A DNA stretch of 64,000 nucleotides, taken from the NCBI RefSeq assembly GCF_000378825.1, contig NZ_KB900388.1:6536-70535 (forward strand). Reading direction: 5' to 3'. The notes below the pieces were generated by a model. The model made no database searches. It was given only the letters and a program-made list of their open reading frames with translations, and had not been told where the DNA came from. The DNA is from Salinispora vitiensis. Lineage in GTDB: Bacteria; Actinomycetota; Actinomycetes; Mycobacteriales; Micromonosporaceae. A program made the translations under genes and the position numbers. Of this stretch, positions 48,263-54,884 are shown one piece after another (position 1 is the stretch's first letter; every line of letters starts with the position of its first letter).

Positions 48263-49639
48263 GTGAACCGCAACCAGGTGCTCGAGCTGAGCGCACAACT
48301 CAGTGGCAGGGCAGTGCTGCCGGGTGACGACGACTACGACTCCGCCCGTACCGGCTGGAACCTCAGCGTCGAGCATCACCCAGCAGTCGTCGTGGCTGCG
48401 GAGGAGCCGGCCGACGTGGTGGCCGCCGTGCTCTTCGCGGTCGAAGCCGACCTGCCCATCGCGGTCGAGGCCACCGGTCACGGCGCCTCGGTGCCCGCCG
48501 ACGGCGCGGTGTACATCAACCCAGGTGGCCTCAACGAGCTCATGATTGACGCGAGGTCCAGGACCGCTCGCATCGGTGCCGGATTGCGCTGGGGCCAAGT
48601 CGTGCAGGCCGCTGCGGAGCACGGCTTGGCGCCACTGTGCGGCTCGTCAGCACACGTCGGTGTGATGGGCTACCTCACCGGAGGTGGGCTCCCGGTGCTC
48701 GGCCGGACCTTCGGCTTCGCCGCCGAGACGGTGCGGTCGCTCGACCTCGTCACGGCCGACGGCCAGCTGCGCACAGTCTCGCCATCCTCGGAAGCCGACC
48801 TGTACTGGGCGGTGCGCGGGGCTCGCAGCAACTTCGGCGTGGTGGTCGCCGCGGAGATCGACCTGCTGCCCATCCTCCGGCTGTACGGAGGCCACTTCTC
48901 CTTCGACGGTCAACACGCCGAACAGGTGCTACGGACCTACGTCGACTGGGCGCACCAGCAGCCGGAGGAGATGACCTCCTCGATCATCCTGGTCCGCTTC
49001 CCGGACATTCCCCAGATGGCCGATGATGTCCGTGGCCGGTTCCTGGTCAACGTCCGGATCGCCTACGTCGGAGCCCCGGCGGACGGCGAGCGGCTTGTCG
49101 CGCCGCTGCGCGCGCTCCGGCCGGAGCAGGACCACGTACGCGACATGCCATACACCGAGATCAGCGAGATCTATCGGGACCCGTTCCGGCCCACCCCTGC
49201 TCGGGTGCGCACGGCGCTTCTGCACGACCTGGATGATAAGGCCGTCGATGACTTGATCGCCGTCGCCGGGCCTGAGCACGAGCTCCCGTTCGGTGGCATC
49301 GAGCTGCGCCACCTCGGTGGCGCGTTAAGCCGCAAGCCGGCCCGGCCCAGCGCGGTCGGCGCCCGGGAGGCTCAGTTCCACCTCTTTATGAGCATGCCCG
49401 CACCGATCGCCTCGAACAGCCTGGACATGGTGCATCGGACTCAGGAAAAGGTGCTGGCGAGCCTGCACCCCTGGGACACCGGCAGCCAACTGCCCGGCCT
49501 CATGTTCAATCACGAGACCCATCCCGAGGATGTCCGGCGCGGCTACCCGGAGGCCGACTACCGGCGGCTCGTGCAGCTGAAGACCACCTACGACCCGCGC
49601 AACCTCTTCCGCCTCAACCACAACATCCCGCCCTGGTAG
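48263..49639 (+). CDS. FAD-linked oxidoreductase (BBE-like)
   Basis: A 458-residue berberine-bridge-enzyme-like flavoprotein. FAD domain: VVVAAEEPADVVAAVLFAV, ATGHGAS (His that can bind FAD at C8a), SSAHVGVMGYLTGGGLPVLG; C-terminal BBE motif YDPRNLFRLNHNI. The Cys that usually forms the second FAD bond (CxxVGxGGxxxGGG) is Ser here, with a Cys three residues earlier, so only the His link is expected. GTG 48263. Divergent from the MFS-TetR operon; may oxidise a secondary metabolite that the pumps export. Confidence 0.88.
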   Translation: MNRNQVLELSAQLSGRAVLPGDDDYDSARTGWNLSVEHHPAVVVAAEEPADVVAAVLFAVEADLPIAVEATGHGASVPADGAVYINPGGLNELMIDARSRTARIGAGLRWGQVVQAAAEHGLAPLCGSSAHVGVMGYLTGGGLPVLGRTFGFAAETVRSLDLVTADGQLRTVSPSSEADLYWAVRGARSNFGVVVAAEIDLLPILRLYGGHFSFDGQHAEQVLRTYVDWAHQQPEEMTSSIILVRFPDIPQMADDVRGRFLVNVRIAYVGAPADGERLVAPLRALRPEQDHVRDMPYTEISEIYRDPFRPTPARVRTALLHDLDDKAVDDLIAVAGPEHELPFGGIELRHLGGALSRKPARPSAVGAREAQFHLFMSMPAPIASNSLDMVHRTQEKVLASLHPWDTGSQLPGLMFNHETHPEDVRRGYPEADYRRLVQLKTTYDPRNLFRLNHNIPPW

Positions 49640-49805
49640 GCCAGCGCGGCTTGCCCGTACTGGCGATCCCGCCGCCGACTGCACCGCCGTTGGGCCGCTA
49701 CCGCGAGCCCAGGTTCCCCCTACGAAGGCGACTAACGTGGACGGCAAGAGCACGAGTGCCTGTCCGGAAGAGGGCGCACAGCCTTGTGGAGGTGGCGCTA
49801 CCGCG

Positions 49806-50003
49806 TCAGTGGCGCGAACCTTCGGCCTTGGTGGCTCGGATGAAGGTGGCCCAGGCTGTCGGGGAGAAGGCCAGGATCGGGCCGGCAGGGTCCTTGCTGT
49901 CGCGTAGCCCGACTTTCCCCGCCAGGTCAGCCGCGACCTCGATGCAGTCGCCGGAGCCGTTGCTGCGAGTGCTCTTTCGCCAGGTCACGCTGGTCATGTC
50001 CAT
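49806..50003 (-). CDS. DUF397 domain protein (module 2, copy a)
   Basis: A 65-residue DUF397 protein: MDMTSVTWRKSTRSNGSGDCIEVAADLAGKVGLRDSKDP (shown in part by WRKSTRSNGSGDC and LRDSKDP) and FSPTAWATFIRATK. ATG at 50003 is chosen; MSGWCVVNE from 50030 is a longer alternative. It lies 77 bp downstream of a second DUF397 gene; the two share a 26-bp identical DNA stretch around the DSKDP codons, suggesting recent duplication. Confidence 0.88.
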   Translation of the reverse strand: MDMTSVTWRKSTRSNGSGDCIEVAADLAGKVGLRDSKDPAGPILAFSPTAWATFIRATKAEGSRH

Positions 50004-50080
50004 CTCGTTCACCACGCACCATCCGCTCACCGCTCGTTGGTCGCCTCCTGGCTTAGAGGCTACCCGCGCATGCTGCGCTG

Positions 50081-50281
50081 TCAGGAGGTTGGCGAACCGT
50101 TCTTAACTCCCGCAACGAAAGCAGCCCAGGCATCGGGGGCGAATCTTAACGCCGGGCCAGCGGGGTCCTTGCTGTCGCGTAGCCCGACAACGCCGGAAAG
50201 GTTGTCGGCGACCTCGACGCAGTCACCGCCGTTGTTGCTGCGGGTGGACTTGCGCCAGGCGGCACCGGTCAGGTCAGGCAC
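50081..50281 (-). CDS. DUF397 domain protein (module 2, copy b)
   Basis: A 66-residue DUF397 protein: PDLTGAAWRKSTRSNNGGD, CVEVADNLSGVVGLRDSKDP, then FAPDAWAAFVAGVKNG. GTG 50281 overlaps the XRE stop by 8 bp. The closest relative in the window is the module-1 copy. Paired with the upstream XRE-DUF5753 regulator. Confidence 0.9.
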   Translation of the reverse strand: MPDLTGAAWRKSTRSNNGGDCVEVADNLSGVVGLRDSKDPAGPALRFAPDAWAAFVAGVKNGSPTS

Positions 50282-51179
50282 GGGAGTACTCCTCTGCGAC
50301 TTGCTGGATCAGGTGGATGGAGCGGGACTCGTTCAGTGCGCGGTCGGCCATATCGGCCCAGATGCTGTTGTAGGCGACGGTCTCGTGGGACTTGTCGAGG
50401 TAGATTGCGCCCGTCGCTGCTTCCAAATACGCCACCGGGGGCTCCACCTCCTTGCCACTGTCATCTTCGGGGAACTCCATGATCGAGAAGGCTCCCGACA
50501 TCGCTCCGGCGTGTAGTCCAGCAGAAAATCTCAGCACCTGCACGGTCACATTCGGTAGTTCCGAAGCCTTGACGATCTGGTGCAGTTGGTCGGCCATGAT
50601 CCTTGCGTTTCCGACCGGTCGACGCAACACCGCCTCGTTGAGTATCACGCTCAGTTGCGGAGCGGCGAACCTGGTGAGTAGCGCCTGTCGTTCGATCCGA
50701 AGCTGGATAGCCCTTTCTTGTTCCTCGTTGTCGGTCGCGTCAACCGACCCACCGGGCATCCGAAAGACCTGCTCGGCGTATTCCCGAGTCTGGAGTAGGC
50801 CAGGAACTAGTTCGGGTTGGTACTTGCGAATCCTCGTAGCGGCTGCTTCGAGCCCGATGTGGAGCTGAAACCAGCGCGGTAGGCCGGAGCCGATGTAGTC
50901 GTGCCACCAGTTCTTGTTCTCGCGGGTGGCTGCTGCCATGGCGAGGACCAGTTCTATGTCCTCCTCCGACGCGCCGTAGAGCCGCAACATCTCTTTGACA
51001 TCGGAGGCCCGGAAGCGGACGTTCTCCGCGCCGCTCTCGATCCGGTAGAGGGTCGCCCTGGCCCGATCCAGCTTCTCCGCTGCTTGCTCCGTCGTCAGCC
51101 CGGCGGCCTTGCGGAGTGCTTCGAGCTTCCTGCCGAGCTGTCGGCGAAGCATGGTTGAGCCCGTTACAGCGTGTGACAC
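50274..51179 (-). CDS. XRE-family regulator with DUF5753 domain (module 2)
   Basis: A 301-residue regulator. HTH at residues about 12-65: LRRQLGRKLEALRKAAGLTT and RATLYRIESGAENVR; DUF5753 domain after about residue 95 with ELVPGLLQTREYAEQVF and VTVQVLRFSAGLHAGAMSG. GTG 51179 follows GGAGGGG; ATG 51152 would cut the HTH. Its promoter (TTGTTT-17-TTTAAT) carries an inverted repeat overlapping the -35, so it probably represses itself. Divergent from the DivIVA-like operon. Confidence 0.92.
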   Translation of the reverse strand: MSHAVTGSTMLRRQLGRKLEALRKAAGLTTEQAAEKLDRARATLYRIESGAENVRFRASDVKEMLRLYGASEEDIELVLAMAAATRENKNWWHDYIGSGLPRWFQLHIGLEAAATRIRKYQPELVPGLLQTREYAEQVFRMPGGSVDATDNEEQERAIQLRIERQALLTRFAAPQLSVILNEAVLRRPVGNARIMADQLHQIVKASELPNVTVQVLRFSAGLHAGAMSGAFSIMEFPEDDSGKEVEPPVAYLEAATGAIYLDKSHETVAYNSIWADMADRALNESRSIHLIQQVAEEYSRA

Positions 51180-51223
51180 CGGCCCCTCCGATGGTCAGGT
51201 CATGGTGGACGCTTGCCCATCCA

Positions 51224-51252
51224 ATTAAACGCCTTTGTTGTCTCAGAAACAA
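51224..51252 (-). promoter_or_regulatory. Promoter of the XRE regulator (module 2)
   Basis: On the minus strand TTGTTT (51247-51252), 17 bp, TTTAAT (51224-51229). About 45 bp before GTG 51179. Good sigma-A match. Confidence 0.55.
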
Positions 51253-51259
51253 TAGACAA
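51238..51259. promoter_or_regulatory. Inverted repeat TTGTCT-N10-AGACAA, candidate operator
   Basis: TTGTCT at 51238-51243 and its complement AGACAA at 51254-51259, 10 bases apart, spanning the -35 box of the XRE promoter. Placement suits autorepression. Confidence 0.55.
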
Positions 51260-51517
51260 ATCACTCTGAGCTTCCTAAGAGTTTCTGATCTTTATCGGGC
51301 GCTCTCTCTTAGACGTTGCATTGCATTCAGTGCAGTGCTTCACTTGCCCCGCAGTCATTGAGGAGTCTCTGCAGCTCAATGGCGGTGTCTGCCCTGCTGC
51401 CGTACTGCCGATCGGGGCTGCGGTGGCAGGTGCCGGGGTGGGTCCGCCGGTGCGGGGCGGGCCGGTGGGCCTACCCCTTCCACAGCTCAATTTCGACGGT
51501 GAGAGGCAGGTGCTGTC

Positions 51518-51841
51518 ATGCGCGTCTTCTTCCGGCGTGCCGGGCGTCGTCGGCGATCGGTCCTCGGGCCGACCTGCTACCGCTCGGCGGCCTACGACCC
51601 GCTGTGGCCATGGCAGGTGCGGCAGCGGCGGTTCCGGTCCACGCGGCTGGGTCGGCGCGGGCTGGACCCGCAGGAGGTGGGGGAGTTCCTCGACCGGGTC
51701 GCCGGGGACCTGGCCGCTGTCTACGACGCGCTGGCCCGCAGCCGGCGGGAAACCGACCGGGTCAAGGACGCGCTGCGCCGCTGGCAGTCCGAGCAGGCCC
51801 GTGTCCAGTGGGCAGGCACGGATTCGGAGCCCCGGCGGTGA
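51518..51841 (+). CDS. DivIVA-domain-like small protein
   Basis: A 107-residue protein. After an Arg-rich start (FFRRAGRRRRSV) comes a DivIVA-type segment: VRQRRFRSTRLGRRGLDPQE and VGEFLDRVAGDLAAVYDALA, then a coiled coil to the end. DivIVA/Wag31-like proteins mark curved membrane and poles; this short form could be a scaffold or adaptor. ATG 51518 follows GAGAGG. First gene of a three-gene operon; stop overlaps the next GTG (GTGA). Confidence 0.82.
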   Translation: MRVFFRRAGRRRRSVLGPTCYRSAAYDPLWPWQVRQRRFRSTRLGRRGLDPQEVGEFLDRVAGDLAAVYDALARSRRETDRVKDALRRWQSEQARVQWAGTDSEPRR

Positions 51842-52098
51842 CCGGCCGCTACGTCGTCCACCTGCCGGTGGTGGCCCGCGACCTGCCCGCCGCGCAGCGG
51901 CTGGCCCGGGTGCTGGCCCGCTGGGCGCTGGTGCTGCCGCGGACCGACCCGGGGGAGACCACCGTGTCGGCCGAGGACGAGCAGGACGTACGCCATCGGG
52001 TCTTCTGCGACCTGCCGCTGCCCGGTGGCCGGCGCTGTCTGCTGCGGGACGGCCACGACGGTGCCTGCTCCCGCCGGCTCGGCGGTCGGCGGTCGTGA
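51838..52098 (+). CDS. Hypothetical protein, second gene of the DivIVA-like operon
   Basis: An 86-residue protein: VVHLPVVARDLPAAQRLARVLARW, then DVRHRVFCDLPLPGG and RCLLRDGHDGAC. Three cysteines and a His in the last 40 residues (FCDL, RCLL, GACS) could bind zinc. GTG 51838 overlaps the DivIVA-like stop. 43 bp before the 676-residue gene. No family recognised. Confidence 0.7.
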   Translation: MTGRYVVHLPVVARDLPAAQRLARVLARWALVLPRTDPGETTVSAEDEQDVRHRVFCDLPLPGGRRCLLRDGHDGACSRRLGGRRS

Positions 52099-52141
52099 CC
52101 GCGCGAAGAGGCCGCGCTCGAGTAGGCGAGAGGACCGAACG

Positions 52142-54172
52142 ATGCTCGGAGTGATCGACTGCGACGAGTGCGACGGGCTGGGCTTCCGCGTTCGGCGCTG
52201 CGTCTGCGTCCAGGGCGGTGACCAGCTCATCGTTGACGGGGACCGCTGCGCCGACCAGGCGTACGCCGACTGTCGGGTCTGCGGCGGTGACGGCAGCGTG
52301 GTCGCGCCCTGCGGCCGGTGTGGGCGTGCGGGGCGGCGGCGGGCGCAGCTCGTGGTCACCGTGGTCAACCTGGACACCGGGGCGGCGGCGTCGCGGCGGC
52401 TGCTGCCCGGCCGCCTCGACCCGCCAGCCGGGCCCGACAGCATCACGCGGGCGCGGGACATCGTCACCGCGCTGGCCGCCACCGTCGGCGTAAGAGGGCT
52501 ACGCCCGAGCTGGGGGCAGTGCGCCCTGGACGACCCGGTGTACTGGCTGCCCCGGCAGTGGCGGGCCGACCTGCCGACGCGGGAACGCCTGGCCCTGGAG
52601 GCCGAAGCCCTCGCCCAGCAGGAGTACGCGCCGTGGCGGGTCTACGTCGGACGGGGCACCGAGGCGCCGCCGCCCCCGGAACCCGGCCGCGAGCTGGCCC
52701 GGCTCTGCGAACTGGCCGACCTGCTCCACCTCGATCTGGTGGTGGAGGCTCGCCGTCAGCACGACACGGCGGCCTGGGCGATCCGCTACGAGCTGCCCGG
52801 CGGGCCGGTGCCGCTCGACCCGCGGGCCCACGCCCGGGACCTGCCCTCGGCGGTCGCCGCGACGACGTTCCGGGAGGCGCTGCGCGGGCTCGACGAGCGG
52901 GGGCGTGCGGCGCCCGCCTACACCGTACGTCCGGTGCGAGCTGCCGGCGTACCACCGAGGGTGGACCTTGACCGGCTCGACCGGGCCGTCCTCGCGAACC
53001 TGGCCGACGACGCGCCCGGCGCCCAGGCGGTCTGGCGCGACGGGCGCTGGTGGCACACCCCGTTGCGGCCCGCCGGCACCGTCGAGAAGCTGCACGAACG
53101 CGACACCGGCCAGATCGTGAGGTACGTGCGGCAGCTGGTACGTAGAGCCGTGGAGCCGCCCGACCCGGCCTGGTGGGGCGAGCCGGTCGCGCACCGCCCC
53201 TGCCCGGACTGCCGGCCCGGCACCCGGCTGCGCCGCTGCCACTGCCGAATCGGTGCGCCCGGCCCCGACCCGCAGTGCTCGCGCTGCTCCGGGGCCGGCT
53301 TCGCCCCGTCGGGTCTGGCCTGCTTCACCTGCCGCGACGGCGGTCGGATCCCGGCGGCGCTGACGGTGACCGTGACCGACCTGCGCCGAGTGCGCCACGA
53401 GACGTGGCGTCCCGTCGCGGGGGAGTCGGCCCCGGTGGTCGGCTACCAGCCCAACGGCACCCCCGTGCACCAGCTACGCCCGCACTGGCGGCTGGCCCGC
53501 CACGCCCCCATCTTCGGGGTACGCCCGGCCGACCTCAGCCGCCTCGATGAGGAGCAGCCGGTCGACCAGGACCTGCTCCACGGCACGGTGACGGTCCACG
53601 ACCCCGTCGTCGAGCCGGCCCGCCAGCACGTCGAGCGGGTCGGCGCCGGGCTGCCCGGAGCCCGGCTGTTCGTGCTGGCCGCCGCGCCCGACGCGCCGCC
53701 GCTGACCGACCTGTTGCGGCTCGCCCACGCGCTCGACCTTGCCGCCGTGCTGACCTACTGTGATCACCGCCTCGACTCGGGCGACCCGACCAAGGTCCAG
53801 GGGGAACGGTGGGACCTCCGCCTCACGGCCCGGGACGCGCCGCTCGGGGCGGAATCTCCGTTCTGCGCCAGCGTCGAACTGGCCGTGGCCCGGTGCGTCG
53901 AGTACCTCGACAGCCACCTGCTCGCCGCCGTTCCCCGGGAGCCGGAGCGGCCGGTGCCCGCGCCGCAGGCGGCACCGTCGCCCCCGGTGGCGGACCCGAC
54001 CGTGCTGCTGCGGCGGGTCGGGCGGCACTACGCCGGGCAGCCGGTGCTGGTGTCGTTCGACCGGGCGGGCTGCCGGCTCTGGCTGGCCGAGGGGGACCAC
54101 GTCCAGCCGCTTGCCCGAGCCACCACCCTCGACGACGCGGTCTCCGCCCTGCGGCTCACCGGTCGGGAGTAG
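52142..54172 (+). CDS. Large protein with two DnaJ-like Cys-cluster domains
   Basis: A 676-residue protein of unknown function. The first 64 residues hold CDECDGLG, CVC, CRVCGGDG and CGRCGRAG: DnaJ-type CxxCxGxG zinc fingers. A second cluster lies at about residues 354-405: CPDCRPG, CHC, CSRCSGAG, CFTCRDGG. Between and after are charged, mixed alpha/beta segments (LEAEALAQQEYAPWRVYVGRG; LDAAAV-type helices) without known domain. No J domain or chaperone partner is seen. ATG 52142 follows AGGACCGAACG only loosely. Third gene of the operon opposite the XRE/DUF397 module. Alternatives: RNA-binding or protein-folding adaptor. Confidence 0.8.
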   Translation: MLGVIDCDECDGLGFRVRRCVCVQGGDQLIVDGDRCADQAYADCRVCGGDGSVVAPCGRCGRAGRRRAQLVVTVVNLDTGAAASRRLLPGRLDPPAGPDSITRARDIVTALAATVGVRGLRPSWGQCALDDPVYWLPRQWRADLPTRERLALEAEALAQQEYAPWRVYVGRGTEAPPPPEPGRELARLCELADLLHLDLVVEARRQHDTAAWAIRYELPGGPVPLDPRAHARDLPSAVAATTFREALRGLDERGRAAPAYTVRPVRAAGVPPRVDLDRLDRAVLANLADDAPGAQAVWRDGRWWHTPLRPAGTVEKLHERDTGQIVRYVRQLVRRAVEPPDPAWWGEPVAHRPCPDCRPGTRLRRCHCRIGAPGPDPQCSRCSGAGFAPSGLACFTCRDGGRIPAALTVTVTDLRRVRHETWRPVAGESAPVVGYQPNGTPVHQLRPHWRLARHAPIFGVRPADLSRLDEEQPVDQDLLHGTVTVHDPVVEPARQHVERVGAGLPGARLFVLAAAPDAPPLTDLLRLAHALDLAAVLTYCDHRLDSGDPTKVQGERWDLRLTARDAPLGAESPFCASVELAVARCVEYLDSHLLAAVPREPERPVPAPQAAPSPPVADPTVLLRRVGRHYAGQPVLVSFDRAGCRLWLAEGDHVQPLARATTLDDAVSALRLTGRE

Positions 54173-54193
54173 TGCAATGAGCCGACGAGGAGT

Positions 54194-54628
54194 TCACCGG
54201 TTGTCGAGCTGCATCCACCGGTCCGGCTGTGCGAGCGGATCGAAGCCGAGCTTGGCGTACACGCCGTGCGCGTCCCTCGTGGCCAGCAGGATGCGGCGTA
54301 CGCCGAACTCCGCGAGATGGTCGCGGACCGCGCCGGTGAGCCAGGTGCCCAGCCCCCGTCCACGCGCGGCGGGCTCGATGTAGACATCGCAGAGCCAGGC
54401 GAAGGTGGCCCGGTCGGTCACCGCCCGGGCCACCGCTACCTGGCGCCCGTCCTCCGGCCGGAAAACGCCGAAGCCGATCGAGCCCGCGAAGGCGCGCTCC
54501 ACGGTCGCCCGGTCCCGCCCCTGGGCCCAGTACGCGTCGGTGGAGAGCCAGTGGTAGACCAGGTCAAGGTCGAGCCGCTCGGGCGCGGTGCTGAGCAGGT
54601 AGCCGTCGTCTCGGGTCAGAGTGATCAT
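54194..54628 (-). CDS. GNAT-family N-acetyltransferase
   Basis: A 144-residue acyl-CoA N-acyltransferase. Motif A is VYIEPAARGRGLGTWLTGAV (Q/RxxGxG/A) near residues 90-105; core VARAVTDRATFAWLCDVYI precedes it, and GFDPLAQPDRWMQL ends the fold. ATG 54628. It converges with the Cys-cluster gene with 21 bp between stops. Substrate unknown; may modify a small molecule or peptide. Confidence 0.9.
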   Translation of the reverse strand: MITLTRDDGYLLSTAPERLDLDLVYHWLSTDAYWAQGRDRATVERAFAGSIGFGVFRPEDGRQVAVARAVTDRATFAWLCDVYIEPAARGRGLGTWLTGAVRDHLAEFGVRRILLATRDAHGVYAKLGFDPLAQPDRWMQLDNR

Positions 54629-54732
54629 CGGCCCGATGCTAGCCGCCGCTCACCCCGCTCCAGCAGTCATTTTCTCCGTCCTGGTCCGCCGGATCGACCG
54701 AAAAACGGTTGCGGTGCACCGGCTGGCGCCCG

Positions 54733-54738
54733 CTAGCC
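54733..54738 (+). promoter_or_regulatory. Candidate -10 (TAGCCT) upstream of the ABC exporter
   Basis: TAGCCT, 44 bp before the leader ATG 54783; TTGCGG at 54708 could be a -35 with a long 19-bp spacer. Confidence 0.35.
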
Positions 54739-54782
54739 TCGGCGCGCATCGACATCAGGCGGGCTACCGGAGGAGAGACCCA

Positions 54783-54884
54783 ATGACAACACCAGGCGAT
54801 CTTTGGCTTCCCTCTTTCCTTCCTGCCTGGAGTCTTCGTGTTTCGCCTCTTCGAGAACGCCGCCGATCCCTTCGGTGCCGATGA
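54783..54884 (+). CDS. Possible leader peptide overlapping the ABC exporter start
   Basis: A 33-codon ORF with the best ribosome-binding site in the region (GGAGGAGAGA before ATG 54783). It encodes MTTPGDLWLPSFLPAWSLRV and ends RRSLRCR with TGA at 54882, 44 bp inside the ABC gene in another frame. It could couple translation of the exporter or act as an attenuating leader; alternatively it is the remains of a frameshifted N-terminus. Confidence 0.4.
   Translation: MTTPGDLWLPSFLPAWSLRVSPLRERRRSLRCR

Larger units (their letters stand above)
51180..51517. other. 338-bp gene-free control region of module 2
   Basis: No convincing ORF. The half near the XRE gene is AT-rich and holds its promoter and the TTGTCT/AGACAA repeat; the half near the DivIVA-like gene is GC-rich with nothing recognised. 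Overlapping long frames here lack homology. Confidence 0.6.

Noticed and set aside
51321..52154. Frames beginning MHSVQCFTCP and MHCIQCSAS upstream of the DivIVA-like gene
   Set aside because: They run through the promoter region and overlap the DivIVA-like and 86-residue genes out of frame; no ribosome-binding site or homology.
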